This document shows, in pieces, positions 23,576 through 38,130 of a stretch of 64,000 nt of DNA; position 1 is the stretch's first letter, and every line of letters starts with the position of its first letter. A model generated the notes under the pieces. The model did not search any database, was not told where the DNA came from, and saw nothing but the letters and a program-made list of their open reading frames with translations. The DNA lies in NCBI GenBank assembly GCA_963457665.1, contig OY735233.1, positions 28,560,121-28,624,120 of the forward strand, read 5' to 3'. The DNA is from Thysanoteuthis rhombus (lineage: Eukaryota; Mollusca; Cephalopoda; Oegopsida; Thysanoteuthidae). A program made the position numbers and the translations under genes.

Positions 23576-25675
23576 GTTGAAACTTCAAAAAACATCACTG
23601 GAAGCTGGGAATGGGTTCATTATACTTATTCAATTTACTTTTCACTATCAGTTAAATTCTTCCATGTAATTGTAATAATTTACAATCATTTCAAAACAGC
23701 TTTGCTACATTGATTCCTAAGCTAAAACTTCACAGTGTATAGTGTCATGAGTTTATATTTATAACTTGGAATAATCAAATATATATTATTAATGCTATGT
23801 AAAAAACTAATGAAACTCATTAAAACATCACTGAAAGCTAAGAATGAGTCCATGATGCTTATTTGATTTACTTTTTACTAACTGTTCAATTCTGTTATGT
23901 AGTTGAAATATAGTAGTATGATTTAAAAACAGCTTTGCAAACATTGATTTTCAAGCTGAAAATGCACTGTGTATAGTGTTATAAGTTTACATTTTACACT
24001 TGGAATTATCAAGTCTATATTATGAATGCAATGTAAAAAACTTGTTGAAACATCAAAAAACATCACTGGAAGCTGGGAATGGGTTCATTATACTTATTCA
24101 ATTTACTTTTCACTATCAGTTCAATTCTTTTATGTAATTGTAATAATTTACAATCATTTCAAAACAGCTTGGCTACATTGATTCCTAAGCTAAAACTTCA
24201 CAGTGTATAGTGTCATGAGTTTATATTTATAACTTGGAATAATCAAATATATATTATTAATGCTATGTAAAAAACTTATGAAACTCATTAAAACATCACT
24301 GAAAGCTAAGAATGAGTCCATGATGCTTTTTTGATTTACTTTTTACTAACTGTTCAATTCTGTTATGTAGTTGAAATATAGTAGTATGATTTAAAAACAG
24401 CTTTACAAACATTGATTTTCAAGCTGAAAATGCACATTGTGTAGTGTTATAAGTTTACATTTTACACTTGGAATTATCAAATCTATATTATGAATGCAAT
24501 GTAAAAAACTTGTTGAAACATCAAAAAACATCACTGGAAGCTGGGAATGAGTTCATTATAATTATTTAATTTACTTTTTACTATCAGTTCAATTCTTTTA
24601 TGTAGTTGTAATAATTTACAATGATTTCAAAAAAGCTTTGCTACATTGATTTCTAAGCTAAAACTTCACAGTGTATAGTGTCATGAGTTTATATTTATAA
24701 CTTGAAATAATCAAATATATATTATTAATGCTATGTAAAAAAAACTTATGAAACTCATTAAAACATCACTGAAAGCTAAGAATGAGTCCATGATGCTTAT
24801 TTGATTTACTTTTTACTAACTGTTCAATTCTGTTATGTAGTTGAAATATAGTAGTATGATTTAAAAACAGCTTTGCAAACATTGATTTTCAAGCTGAAAA
24901 TGCACTGTGTATAGTGTTATAAGTTTACATTTCATACTTGGAATTATCAAATCTATATTATGAATGCAATGTAAAAAACTTGTTGAAACTTCAAAAAACA
25001 TCACTGGAAGCTGGGAATGGGTTCATTATACTTATTCAATTTACTTTTCACTATCAGTTCAATTCTTTTATGTAATTGTAATAATTTACAATCATTTCAA
25101 AACAGCTTTGCTACATTGATTCCTAAGCTAAAACTTCACAGTGTCTAGTGTCATGAGTTTATATTTATAACTTGGAATAATCAAATATATATTATTAATG
25201 CTATGTAAAAAACTTATGAAACTCATTAAAACATCACTGAAAGCTAAGAATGAGTCCATGATGCTTATTTGATTTACTTTTTACTAACTGTTCAATTCTG
25301 TTATGTAGTTGAAATATAGTAGTATGATTTAAAAACAGCTTTACAAACATTGATTTTCAAGCTGAAAATGCACATTGTGTAGTGTTATAAGTTTACATTT
25401 TACACTTGGAATTATCAAATCTATATTATGAATGCAATGTAAAAAACTTGTTGAAACATCAAAAAACATCACTGGAAGCTGGGAATGAGTTCATTATAAT
25501 TATTTAATTTACTTTTTACTATCAGTTCAATTCTTTTATGTAGTTGTAATAATTTACAATGATTTCAAAAAAGCTTTGCTACATTGATTTCTAAGGTAAA
25601 ACTTCACAGTGTATAGTGTCATGTGTTTATATTTATAACTTGGAATAATCAAATATATATTATTAATGCTATGTA
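23576..25675 (+). repeat. Second copy of the 20.76-22.86 kb block
   Basis: A monomers at 23576, 24044, 24512, 24982 and 25450 repeat the order of 20762, 21230, 21698, 22168 and 22636 with the same rare variants. After the terminal six-A run, the next B is the gctgagaatgag type, whereas the first copy continues into B2. Confidence 0.84.
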
Positions 25676-27247
25676 AAAAACTTATGAAACTCATTAAAAC
25701 ATCACTGAAAGCTGAGAATGAGTCCATGATGCTTATTTGATTTACCTTTCACTAACTGTTCAATTCTGTTATGTAGTTGAAATATAGTAGTATGATTTAA
25801 AAACAGCTTTGCAAACATTGATTTTCAAGCTGAAAATGCACTGTGTATAGTGTTATAAGTTTACATTTCACACTTGGAATTATCAAGTCTATATTATGAA
25901 TGCAATGTAAAAAAATTGTTGAAACTTCAAAAAACATCACTGGAAGCTGGGAATGGGTTCATTATACTTATTCAATTTACTTTTCACTATCAGTTCAATT
26001 ATTTTATGTAATTGTAATAATTTACAATCATTTCAAAACAGCTTGGCTACATTGATTCCTAGGCTAAAACTTCACAGTGTATAGTGTCATGAGTTTATAT
26101 TTATAACTTGGAATAATCAAATATATATTATTAATGCTATGTAAAAAACTTATGAAACTCATTAAAACATCACTGAAAGCTAAGAATGAGTCCATGATGC
26201 TTATTTGATTTACTTTTTACTAACTGTTCAATTCTGTTATGTAGTTGAAATATAGTAGTATGATTTAAAAACAGCTTTGCAAACATTGATTTTCAAGCTG
26301 AAAATGCACTGTGTATAGTGTTATAAGTTTACATTTTACACTTGGAATTATCAAGTCTATATTATGAATGCAATGTAAAAAACTTGTTGAAACATCAAAA
26401 AACATCACTGGAAGCTGGGAATGGGTTCATTATACTTATTCAATTTACTTTTCACTATCAGTTCAATTCTTTTATGTAATTGTAATAATTTACAATCAAT
26501 TCAAAACAGCTTTGCTACATTGATTCCTAAGCTAAAACTTCACAGTGTATAGTGTCATGAGTTTATATTTATAACTTGGAATAATCAAATATATATTATT
26601 AATGCTATGTAAAAAACTTATGAAACTCATTAAATCATCACTGAAAGCTAAGAATGAGTCCATGATGCTTATTTGATTTACTTTTTACTAACTGTTCAAT
26701 TCTGTTATGTAGTTGAAATATAGTAGTATGATTTAAAAACAGCTTTGCAAACATTGATTTTCAAGCTGAAAATGCACATTGTGTAGTGTTATAAGTTTAC
26801 ATTTTACACTTGGAATTATCAAATCTATATTATGAATGCAATGTAAAAAACTTGTTGAAACATCAAAAAACATCACTGGAAGCTGGGAATGAGTTCATTA
26901 TAATTATTTAATTTACTTTTTACTATCAGTTCAATTCTTTTATGTAGTTGTAATAATTTACAATGATTTCAAAAAAGCTTTGCTACATTGATTTCTAAGC
27001 TAAAACTTCACAGTGTATAGTGTCATGTGTTTATATTTATAACTTGGAATAATCAAATATATATTATTAATGCTATGTAAAAAAAACTTATGAAACTCAT
27101 TAAAACATCACTTTGAAAGCTAAAAATGAGATCATGATGTTTATTTAATTTACTTTTTACTAACTGTTCAATTCTGTTATGTAGTTGAAATATAGTAGTA
27201 TGATTTAAAAACAGCTTTGCAAACATTGATTTTCAAGCTGAAAATGC
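25676..27247 (+). repeat. Block related to 9.2-9.9 kb and later dimers
   Basis: Its first 0.7 kb resembles 9270-9960 in order and variants (gctgagaatgag B, then aattgttgaaacttc A with caattattttatg). It then follows dimers like those near 10.4-11.2 kb, ending in a B2 with gctaaaaatgag. Private changes are ttcctaggctaaaac near 26062, aatcaattcaaaac near 26495 and cattaaatcatc near 26630. Confidence 0.7.
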
Positions 27248-30200
27248 ACTGTGTGTAGTGTTATAAGTTTACATTTTACACTTGGAATTATCAAATCTAT
27301 ATTATGAATGCAATGTAAAAAACTTGTTGAAACATCAAAAAACATCACTGGAAGCTTGGAATGGGTTCATTATACTTATTCAATTTACTTTTCACTATCA
27401 GTTAAATTCTTCCATGTAATTGTAATAATTTACAATCATTTCAAAACAGCTTTGCTACATTGATTTCTAAGCTAAAACTTCACAGTGTATAGTGTCATGA
27501 GTTTATATTTATAACTTGGAATAATCAAATATATATTATTAATGCTATGTAAAAAACTTATGAAACTCATTAAAACATCACTGAAAGCTAAGAATGAGTC
27601 CATGATGCTTATTTGATTTACTTTTTACTAACTGTTCAATTCTGTTATGTAGTTGAAATATAGTAGTATGATTTAAAAACAGCTTTACAAACATTGATTT
27701 TCAAGCTGAAAATGCACATTGTGTAGTGTTATAAGTTTACATTTTACACTTGGAATTATCAAATCTGTATTATGAATGCAATGTAAAAAACTTGTTGAAA
27801 AATCAAAAAACATCACTGGAAGCTGGGAATGAGTTCATTATAATTATTTAATTTACTTTTTACTATCAGTTCAATTCTTTTATGTAGTTGTAATAATTTA
27901 CAATGATTTCGAAAAAAGCTTTGCTACATTGACTTCTAAGCTAAAACTTCACAGTGTATAGTGTCATGAGTTTATATTTATAACTTGGAATAATCAAATA
28001 TATATTATTAATGCTATGTAAAAAAAACTTATGAAACTCATTAAAACATCACTGAAAGCTAAGAATGAGTCCATGATGCTTATTTGATTTACTTTTTACT
28101 AACTGTTCAATTCTGTTATGTAGTTGAAATATAGTAGTATGATTTAAAAACAGCTTTGCAAACATTGATTTTCAAGCTGAAAATGCACATTGTGTAGTGT
28201 TATAAGTTTACATTTTACACTTGGAATTATCAAATCTATATTATGAATGCAATGTAAAAAACTTGTTGAAACATCAAAAAACATCACTGGAAGCTGGGAA
28301 TGAGTTCATTATAATTATTTAATTTACTTTTTACTATCAGTTCAATTCTTTTATGTAGTTGTAATAATTTACAATGATTTCAAAAAAGCTTTGCTACATT
28401 GATTTCTAAGCTAAAACTTCACAGTGTATAGTGTCATGTGTTTATATTTATAACTTGGAATAATCAAATATATATTATTAATGCTATGTAAAAAAAACTT
28501 TTGAAACTCATTAAAACATCACTTTGAAAGCTAAAAATGAGATCATGATGTTTATTTAATTTACTTTTTACTAACTGTTCAATTCTGTTATGTAGTTGAA
28601 ATATAGTAGTATGATTTAAAAACAGCTTTGCAAACATTGATTTTCAAGCTGAAAATGCACTGTGTATAGTGTTATAAGTTTACATTTTACAATTGGAATT
28701 ATCAAGTCTATATTATGAATGCAATGTAAAAAACTTGTTGAAACATTAAAAAACATCACTGGAAGCTGGGAATGAGTTCATTATAATTATTTAATTTACT
28801 TTTTACTATCAGTTCAATTCTTTTACGTAGTTGTAATAATTTACAATGATTTCAAAACAGCTTTGCTACATTGATTTCTAAGCTAAAACTTCACAGTGTA
28901 TAGTGTCATGAGTTTATATTTATAACTTGGAATAATCAAATATATATTATTAATGCTATGTAAAAAACTTATGAAACTCATTAAAACATCACTGAAAGCT
29001 GAGAATGAGTCTATGATGCTTATTTGATTTACCTTTCACTAACTGTTCAATTCTGTTATGTAGTTGAAATATAGTAGTATGATTTAAAAACAGCTTTGCA
29101 AACATTGATTTTCAAGCTGAAAATGCACTGTGTGTAGTGTTATAAGTTTACATTTTACACTTGGAATTATCAAATCTATATTATGAATGCAATGTAAAAA
29201 ACTTGTTGAAACATCAAAAAACATCACTGGAAGCTGGGAATGGGTTCTTATACTTATTCAATTTACTTTTCACTATCAGTTAAATTCTTCCATGTAATTG
29301 TAATAATTTACAATCATTTCAAAACAGCTTTGCTACATTGATTTCTAAGCTAAAACTTCACAGTGTATAGTGTCATGAGTTTATATTTATAACTTGGAAT
29401 AATCAAATATATATTATTAATGCTATGTAAAAAACTTATGAAACTCATTAAAACATCACTGAAAGCTAAGAATGAGTCCATGATGCTTTTTTGATTTACT
29501 TTTTACTAACTGTTCAATTCTGTTATGTAGTTGAAATATAGTAGTATGATTTAAAAACAGCTTTACAAACATTGATTTTCAAGCTGAAAATGCACATTGT
29601 GTAGTGTTATAAGTTTACATTTTACACTTGGAATTATCAAATCTATATTATGAATGCAATGTAAAAAACTTGTTGAAACTTCAAAAAACATCACTGGAAG
29701 CTGGGAATGAGTTCATTATAATTATTTAATTTACTTTTTACTATCAGTTCAATTCTTTTATGTAGTTGTAATAATTTACAATCATTTCAAAACAGCTTTG
29801 CTACATTGATTTCTAAGCTAAAACTTCACAGTGTATAGTGTCATGAGTTTATATTTATAACTTGGAATAATCAAATATATATTATTAATGCTATGTAAAA
29901 AACTTATGAAACTCATTAAAACATCACTGAAAGCTAAGAATGAGTCCATGATGCTTTTTTGATTTACTTTTTACTAACTGTTCAATTCTGTTATGTAGTT
30001 GAAATATAGTAGTATGATTTAAAAACAGCTTTACAAACATTGATTTTCAAGCTGAAAATGCACATTGTGCAGTGTTATAAGTTTACATTTTACACTTGGA
30101 ATTATCAAATCTATATTATGAATGCAATGTAAAAAACTTGTTGAAACATCAAAAAACATCACTGGAAGCTGGGAATGGGTTCATTATAATTATTTAATTT

Positions 30201-32006
30201 ACTTTTTACTATCAGTTCAATTCTTTTATGTAGTTGTAATAATTTACAATGATTTCAAAAAAGCTTTGCTACATTGACTTCTAAGCTAAAACTTCACAGT
30301 GTATAGTGTCATGAGTTTATATTTATAACTTGGAATAATCAAATATATATTATTAATGCTATGTAAAAAAAACTTATGAAACTCATTAAGACATCACTGA
30401 AAGCTAAGAATGAGTCCATGATGCTTATTTGATTTACTTTTTACTAACTGTTCAATTCTGTTATGTAGTTGAAATATAGTAGTATGATTTAAAAACAGCT
30501 TTGCAAACATTGATTTTCAAGCTGAAAATGCACTGTGTATAGTGTTATAAGTTTACATTTCACACTTGGAATTATCAAATCTATATTATGAATGCAATGT
30601 AAAAAACTTGTTGAAACTTCAAAAAACATCACTGGAAGCTGGGAATGGGTTCATTATACTTATTCAATTTACTTTTCACTATCAGTTCAATTCTTTTATG
30701 TAGTTGTAATAATTTACAATGATTTCAAAAAAGCTTTGCTACATTGATTTCTAAGCTAAAACTTCACAGTGTATAGTGTCATGAGTTTATATTTATAACT
30801 TGGAATAATCAAATATATATTATTAATGCTATGTAAAAAACTTATGAAACTCATTAAAACATCACTGAAAGCTAAGAATGAGTCCATGATGCTTATTTGA
30901 TTTACTTTTTACTAACTGTTCAATTCTGTTATGTAGTTGAAATATAGTAGTATGATTTAAAAACAGCTTTGCAAACATTGATTTTCAAGCTAAAAATGCA
31001 CTGTGTATAGTGTTATAAGTTTACATTTTACACTTGGAATTATCAAATCTATATTATGAATGCAATGTAAAAAACTTGTTGAAACATCAAAAAACATCAC
31101 TGGAAGCTGGGAATGAGTTCATTATAATTATTTAATTTACTTTTTACTATCAGTTCAATTCTTTTATGTAGTTGTAATAATTTACAATGATTTCAAAAAA
31201 GCTTTGCTACATTGACTTCTAAGCTAAAACTTCACAGTATAGTGTCATGAGTTTATATTTATAACTTGGAATAATCAAATATATATTATTTATGCTATGT
31301 AAAAAAAACTTATGAAACTCATTAAAACATCACTGAAAGCTAAGAATGAGTCCATGATGCTTATTTGATTTACTTTTTACTAACTGTTCAATTCTGTTAT
31401 GTAGTTGAAATATAGTAGTATGATTTAAAAACAGCTTTGCAAACATTGATTTTCAAGCTGAAAATGCACTGTGTATAGTGTTATAAGTTTACATTTCACA
31501 CTTGGAATTATCAAATCTATATTATGAATGCAATGTAAAAAACTTGTTGAAACTTCAAAAAACATCACTGGAAGCTGGGAATGGGTTCATTATACTTATT
31601 CAATTTACTTTTCACTATCAGTTCAATTCTTTTATGTAGTTGTAATAATTTACAATGATTTCAAAAAAGCTTTGCTACATTGATTTCTAAGCTAAAACTT
31701 CACAGTGTATAGTGTCATGAGTTTATATTTATAACTTGGAATAATCAAATATATATTATTAATGCTATGTAAAAAAAACTTATGAAACTCATTAAAACAT
31801 CACTTTGAAAGCTAAGAATGAGATCATGATGTTTATTTAATTTAATTTTTACTAACAGTCCAATTCTGTTATGTAGTTGAAATATAGTAGTATGATTTAA
31901 AAACAGCTTTGCAAACATTGATTTTCAAGCTGAAAATGCACTGAGTATAGTGTTATAAGTTTACATTTCACACTTGGAATTATCAAGTCTATATTATGAA
32001 TGCAAT
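27248..32006 (+). repeat. Second copy of the ~16-20.75 kb block
   Basis: It holds A monomers at 27326, 27794, 28265, 28737, 29205, 29672, 30140, 30610, 31078 and 31546 in the same order of types as 16069 to 20290. The diagnostic shared variants are listed with the first copy. A gaagcttggaatggg variant near 27353 creates a private AAGCTT site. The match ends after the B2 near 31.8-32.0 kb, where this copy continues into A-acg and the first copy into A-attcttcc. Confidence 0.83.
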
Positions 32007-33190
32007 GTAAAAAACTTGTTGAAACTTCAAAAAACATCACTGGAAGCTGGGAATGAGTTCATTATAATTATTTAATTTACTTTTTACTATCAGTTCAATT
32101 CTTTTACGTAGTTGTAATAATTTACAATGATTTCAAAACAGCTTTGCTACATTGATTTCTAAGCTAAAACTTAACAGTGTATAGTGTCATGAGTTTATAT
32201 TTATAACTTGGAATAATCAAATATATATTATTAATGCTATGTAAAAAACTTATGAAACTCATTAAGACATCACTGAAAGCTAAGAATGAGTCCATGATGC
32301 TTATTTGATTTACTTTTTACTAACTGTTCAATTCTGTTATGTAGTTGAAATATAGTAGTATGATTTAAAAACAGCTTTGCAAACATTGATTTTCAAGCTG
32401 AAAATGCACTGTGTGTAGTGTTATAAGTTTACATTTTACACTTGGAATTATCAAATCTATATTATGAATGCAATGTAAAAAACTTGTTGAAACTTCAAAA
32501 AACATCACTGGAAGCTGGGAATGGGTTCATTATACTTATTCAATTTACTTTTCACTATCAGTTAAATTCTTCCATGTAATTGTAATAATTTACAATCATT
32601 TCAAAACAGCTTTGCTACATTGATTCCTAAGCTAAAACTTCACAGTGTATAGTGTCATGAGTTTATATTTATAACTTGGAATAATCAAATATATATTATT
32701 AATGCTATGTAAAAAACTAATGAAACTCATTAAAACATCACTGAAAGCTAAGAATGAGTCCATGATGCTTATTTGATTTACTTTTTACTAACATTTCAAT
32801 TCTGTTATGTAGTTGAAATATAGTAGTATGATTTAAAAACAGCTTTGCAAACATTGATTTTCAAGCTAAAAATGCACTGTGTATAGTGTTATAAGTTTAC
32901 ATTTCACACTTGGAATTATCAAATCTATATTATGAATGCAATGTAAAAAACTTGTTGAAACTTCAAAAAACATCACTCGAAGCTACGAATGGGTTCATTA
33001 TACTTATTCAATTTACTTTTCACTATCAGTTCAATTCTTTTATGTAATTGTAATAATTTACAATCATTTCAAAACAGCTTGGCTACATTGATTCCTAAGC
33101 TAAAACTTCACAGTGTATAGTGTCATGAGTTTATATTTATAACTTGGAATAATCAAATATATATTATTAATGCTATGTAAAAAACTTATG
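31060..33190 (+). repeat. 5-dimer unit, copy 1 (partner 33404-35536)
   Basis: The offset is 2,344 bp up to the 2-bp loss near 31237 and 2,346 bp after it. Shared rare states include ttgacttctaagc, the tttaatttaattttt B2, cattaagacatc and atcactcgaagct (32972 and 35318). Private changes here are ttatttatgctatg near 31289, cactgagtatag near 31940, actaacatttcaattc near 32790 and agctacgaatggg near 32981. The block overlaps the end of the 27.25-32.0 kb copy, so the large copy was made before or together with this tandem event. Confidence 0.82.
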
Positions 33191-33403
33191 AAACTCATTA
33201 AAACATCACTGAAAGCTAAGAATGAGTCCATGATGCTTTTTTGATTTACTTTTTACTAACTGTTCAATTCTGTTATGTAGTTGAAATATAGTAGTATGAT
33301 TTAAAAACAGCTTTACAAACATTGATTTTCAAGCTGAAAATGCACATTGTGTAGTGTTATAAGTTTACATTTTACACTTGGAATTATCAAATCTATATTA
33401 TGA

Positions 33404-35536
33404 ATGCAATGTAAAAAACTTGTTGAAACATCAAAAAACATCACTGGAAGCTGGGAATGAGTTCATTATAATTATTTAATTTACTTTTTACTATCAGTTC
33501 AATTCTTTTATGTAGTTGTAATAATTTACAATGATTTCAAAAAAGCTTTGCTACATTGACTTCTAAGCTAAAACTTCACAGTGTATAGTGTCATGAGTTT
33601 ATATTTATAACTTGGAATAATCAAATATATATTATTAATGCTATGTAAAAAAAACTTATGAAACTCATTAAAACATCACTGAAAGCTAAGAATGAGTCCA
33701 TGATGCTTATTTGATTTACTTTTTACTAACTGTTCAATTCTGTTATGTAGTTGAAATATAGTAGTATGATTTAAAAACAGCTTTGCAAACATTGATTTTC
33801 AAGCTGAAAATGCACTGTGTATAGTGTTATAAGTTTACATTTCACACTTGGAATTATCAAATCTATATTATGAATGCAATGTAAAAAACTTGTTGAAACT
33901 TCAAAAAACATCACTGGAAGCTGGGAATGGGTTCATTATACTTATTCAATTTACTTTTCACTATCAGTTCAATTCTTTTATGTAGTTGTAATAATTTACA
34001 ATGATTTCAAAAAAGCTTTGCTACATTGATTTCTAAGCTAAAACTTCACAGTGTATAGTGTCATGAGTTTATATTTATAACTTGGAATAATCAAATATAT
34101 ATTATTAATGCTATGTAAAAAAAACTTATGAAACTCATTAAAACATCACTTTGAAAGCTAAGAATGAGATCATGATGTTTATTTAATTTAATTTTTACTA
34201 ACAGTCCAATTCTGTTATGTAGTTGAAATATAGTAGTATGATTTAAAAACAGCTTTGCAAACATTGATTTTCAAGCTGAAAATGCACTGTGTATAGTGTT
34301 ATAAGTTTACATTTCACACTTGGAATTATCAAGTCTATATTATGAATGCAATGTAAAAAACTTGTTGAAACTTCAAAAAACATCACTGGAAGCTGGGAAT
34401 GAGTTCATTATAATTATTTAATTTACTTTTTACTATCAGTTCAATTCTTTTACGTAGTTGTAATAATTTACAATGATTTCAAAACAGCTTTGCTACATTG
34501 ATTTCTAAGCTAAAACTTAACAGTGTATAGTGTCATGAGTTTATATTTATAACTTGGAATAATCAAATATATATTATTAATGCTATGTAAAAAACTTATG
34601 AAACTCATTAAGACATCACTGAAAGCTAAGAATGAGTCCATGATGCTTATTTGATTTACTTTTTACTAACTGTTCAATTCTGTTATGTAGTTGAAATATA
34701 GTAGTATGATTTAAAAACAGCTTTGCAAACATTGATTTTCAAGCTGAAAATGCACTGTGTGTAGTGTTATAAGTTTACATTTTACACTTGGAATTATCAA
34801 ATCTATATTATGAATGCAATGTAAAAAACTTGTTGAAACTTCAAAAAACATCACTGGAAGCTGGGAATGGGTTCATTATACTTATTCAATTTACTTTTCA
34901 CTATCAGTTAAATTCTTCCATGTAATTGTAATAATTTACAATCATTTCAAAACAGCTTTGCTACATTGATTCCTAAGCTAAAACTTCACAGTGTATAGTG
35001 TCATGAGTTTATATTTATAACTTGGAATAATCAAATATATATTATTAATGCTATGTAAAAAACTAATGAAACTCATTAAAACATCACTGAAAGCTAAGAA
35101 TGAGTCCATGATGCTTATTTGATTTACTTTTTACTAACTGTTCAATTCTGTTATGTAGTTGAAATATAGTAGTATGATTTAAAAACAGCTTTGCAAACAT
35201 TGATTTTCAAGCTAAAAATGCACTGTGTATAGTGTTATAAGTTTACATTTCACACTTGGAATTATCAAATCTATATTATGAATGCAATGTAAAAAACTTG
35301 TTGAAACTTCAAAAAACATCACTCGAAGCTGGGAATGGGTTCATTATACTTATTCAATTTACTTTTCACTATCAGTTCAATTCTTTTATGTAATTGTAAT
35401 AATTTACAATCATTTCAAAACAGCTTGGCTACATTGATTCCTAAGCTAAAACTTCACAGTGTATAGTGTCATGAGTTTATATTTATAACTTGGAATAATC
35501 AAATATATATTATTAATGCTATGTAAAAAACTTATG
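33404..35536 (+). repeat. 5-dimer unit, copy 2
   Basis: A monomers at 33422, 33892, 34364, 34832 and 35300 repeat 31078, 31546, 32018, 32486 and 32954. The block lacks the private changes of copy 1. After about 35.54 kb the next B has gcttatttgattt, while copy 1 is followed by gcttttttgattt, which marks the boundary. Confidence 0.82.
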
Positions 35537-38130
35537 AAACTCATTAAAACATCACTGAAAGCTAAGAATGAGTCCATGATGCTTATTTGATTTACTTTTT
35601 ACTAACTGTTCAATTCTGTTATGTAGTTGAAATATAGTAGTATGATTTAAAAACAGCTTTGCAAACATTGATTTTCAAGCTGAAAATGCACTGTGTATAG
35701 TGTTATAAGTTTACATTTTACACTTGGAATTATCAAATCTATATTATGAATGCAATGTAAAAAACTTGTTGAAACATCGAAAAACATCACTGGAAGCTGG
35801 GAATGACTTCATTATACTTATTTAATTTACTTTTTACTATCAGTTCAATTCTTTTATGTAGTTGTAATAATTTACAATGATTTCAAAACAGCTTTGCTAC
35901 ATTGATTTCTAAGCTAAATCTTCACAGTGTATAGTGTCATGAGTTTATATTTATAACTTGGAATAATCAAATATATATTATTAATACTATGTAAAAAAAA
36001 CTTATGAAACTCATTAAAACATCACTTTGAAAGCTAAGAATGAGATCATGATGTTTATTTAATTTACTTTTTACTAACAGTCCAATTCTGTTATGTAGTT
36101 GAAATATAGTAGTATGATTAAAAAACAGCTTTGCAAACATTGATTTTCAAGCTGAAAATGCACTGCGTATAGTGTTATAAGTTTACATTTCACACTTGGA
36201 ATTATCAAATCTATATTATGAATGCAATGTAAAAAACTTGTTGAAACTCCAAAAAACATCACTGGAAGCTGGGAATGAGTTCACTATAATTATTTAATTT
36301 ACTTTTTACTATCAGTTCAATTCTTTTACGTAGTTGTAATAATTTACAATGATTTCAAAACAGCTTTGCTACATTGATTTCTAAGCTAAAACTTCACAGT
36401 GTATAGTGTCATGAGTTTATATTTATAACTTGGAATAATCAAATATATATTATTAATGCTATGTAAAAAACTTATGAAACTCATTAAAACATCACTGAAA
36501 GCTGAGAATGAGTCCATGATGCTTATTTGATTTACCTTTCACTAACTGTTCAATTCTGTTATGTAGTTGAAATATAGTAGTATGATTTAAAAACAGCTTT
36601 GCAAACATTGATTTTCAAGCTGAAAATGCACTGTGTGTAGTGTTATAAGTTTACATTTTACACTTGGAATTATCAAATCTATATTATGAATGCAATGTAA
36701 AAAACTTGTTGAAACATCAAAAAACATCACTGGAAGCTGGGAATGGGTTCATTATACTTATTCAATTTACTTTTTACTATCAGTTCAATTCTTTTATGTA
36801 GTTGTAATAATTTACAATGATTTCAAAAAAGCTTTGCTACATTGATTTCTAAGCTAAAACTTCACAGTGTATAGTGTCATGAGTTTATATTTATAACCTG
36901 GAATAATCAAATATATATTATTAATGCTATGTAAAAAACTTATGAAACTCATTAAAACATCACTGAAAGCTGAGAATGAGTCCATGATGCTTATTTGATT
37001 TACCTTTCACTAACTGTTCAATTCTGTTATGTAGTTGAAATATAGTAGTATGATTTAAAAACAGCTTTGCAAACATTGATTTTCAAGCTGAAAATGCACT
37101 GTGTATAGTGTTATAAGTTTACATTTCACACTTGGAATTATCAAGTCTATATTATGAATGCAATGTAAAAAAATTGTTGAAACTTCAAAAAACATCACTG
37201 GAAGCTGGGAATGGGTTCATTATACTTATTCAATTTACTTTTCACTATCAGTTCAATTATTTTATGTAATTGTAATAATTTACAATCATTTCAAAACAGC
37301 TTGGCTACATTGATTCCTAAGCTAAAACTTCACAGTGTATAGTGTCATGAGTTTATATTTATAACTTGGAATAATCAAATATATATTATTAATGCTATGT
37401 AAAAAACTTATGAAACTCATTAAAACATCACTGAAAGCTAAGAATGAGTCCATGATGCTTATTTGATTTACCTTTCACTAACTGTTCAATTCTGTTATGT
37501 AGTTGAAATATAGTAGTATGATTTAAAAACAGCTTTGCAAACATTGATTTTCAAGCTGAAAATGCACTGTGTATAGTGTTATAAGTTTACATTTCACACT
37601 TGGAATTATCAAGTCTATATTATGAATGCAATGTAAAAAACTTGTTGAAACATCAAAAAACATCACTGGAAGCTGGGAATGGGTTCATTATACTTATTCA
37701 ATTTACTTTTCACTATCAGTTCAATTCTTTTATGTAATTGTAATAATTTACAATCATTTCAAAACAGCTTTGCTACATTGATTCCTAAGCTAAAACTTCA
37801 CAGTGTATAGTGTCATGAGTTTATATTTATAACTTGGAATAATCAAATATATATTATTAATGCTATGTAAAAAACTTATGAAACTCATTAAAACATCACT
37901 GAAAGCTAAGAATGAGTCCATGATGCTTATTTGATTTACTTTTTACTAACTGTTCAATTCTGTTATGTAGTTGAAATATAGTAGTATGATTTGAAAACAG
38001 CTTTACAAACATTGATTTTCAAGCTGAAAATGCACATTGTGTAGTGTTATAAGTTTACATTTTACACTTGGAATTATCAAATCTATATTATGAATGCAAT
38101 GTAAAAAACTTGTTGAAACATCAAAAAACA
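34460..38130 (+). repeat. 11-dimer unit, copy 1 (partner 39612-43282)
   Basis: The offset is 5,152 bp over about 3.67 kb. Shared rare states are gctaaatcttcacag (35912 and 41064), attaatactatg, tatgattaaaaaacag, cactgcgtatag and gaaactccaaaaaac (36243 and 41395), and aacatcgaaaaac with gaatgacttcatt. The only differences noticed are ataacctgg near 36893 and a two-base acctttcac state near 37470 in this copy. Such high identity implies a recent copying event. Confidence 0.84.
36708..38111 (+). repeat. 3-dimer unit, copy 1 (partner 38112-39515)
   Basis: Three dimers (A at 36708, 37176 and 37644) are repeated immediately at 38112, 38580 and 39048, an offset of exactly 1,404 bp. Both copies begin with the unusual combination gaatgggttcattatac plus ctttttactatcag, which looks like a recombinant between two A subtypes, so the recombinant monomer formed before the duplication. 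A third copy of this trio lies at 41860-43263 through the 5,152-bp duplication. Confidence 0.83.

Noticed and set aside
36074..36262. 62-codon minus-strand frame, also at 41226-41414 and 50367-50555
   Set aside because: It recurs only where a B2 monomer carries the gattaaaaaacag and related variants. The copies come from block duplication and the sequence is reverse-strand satellite.
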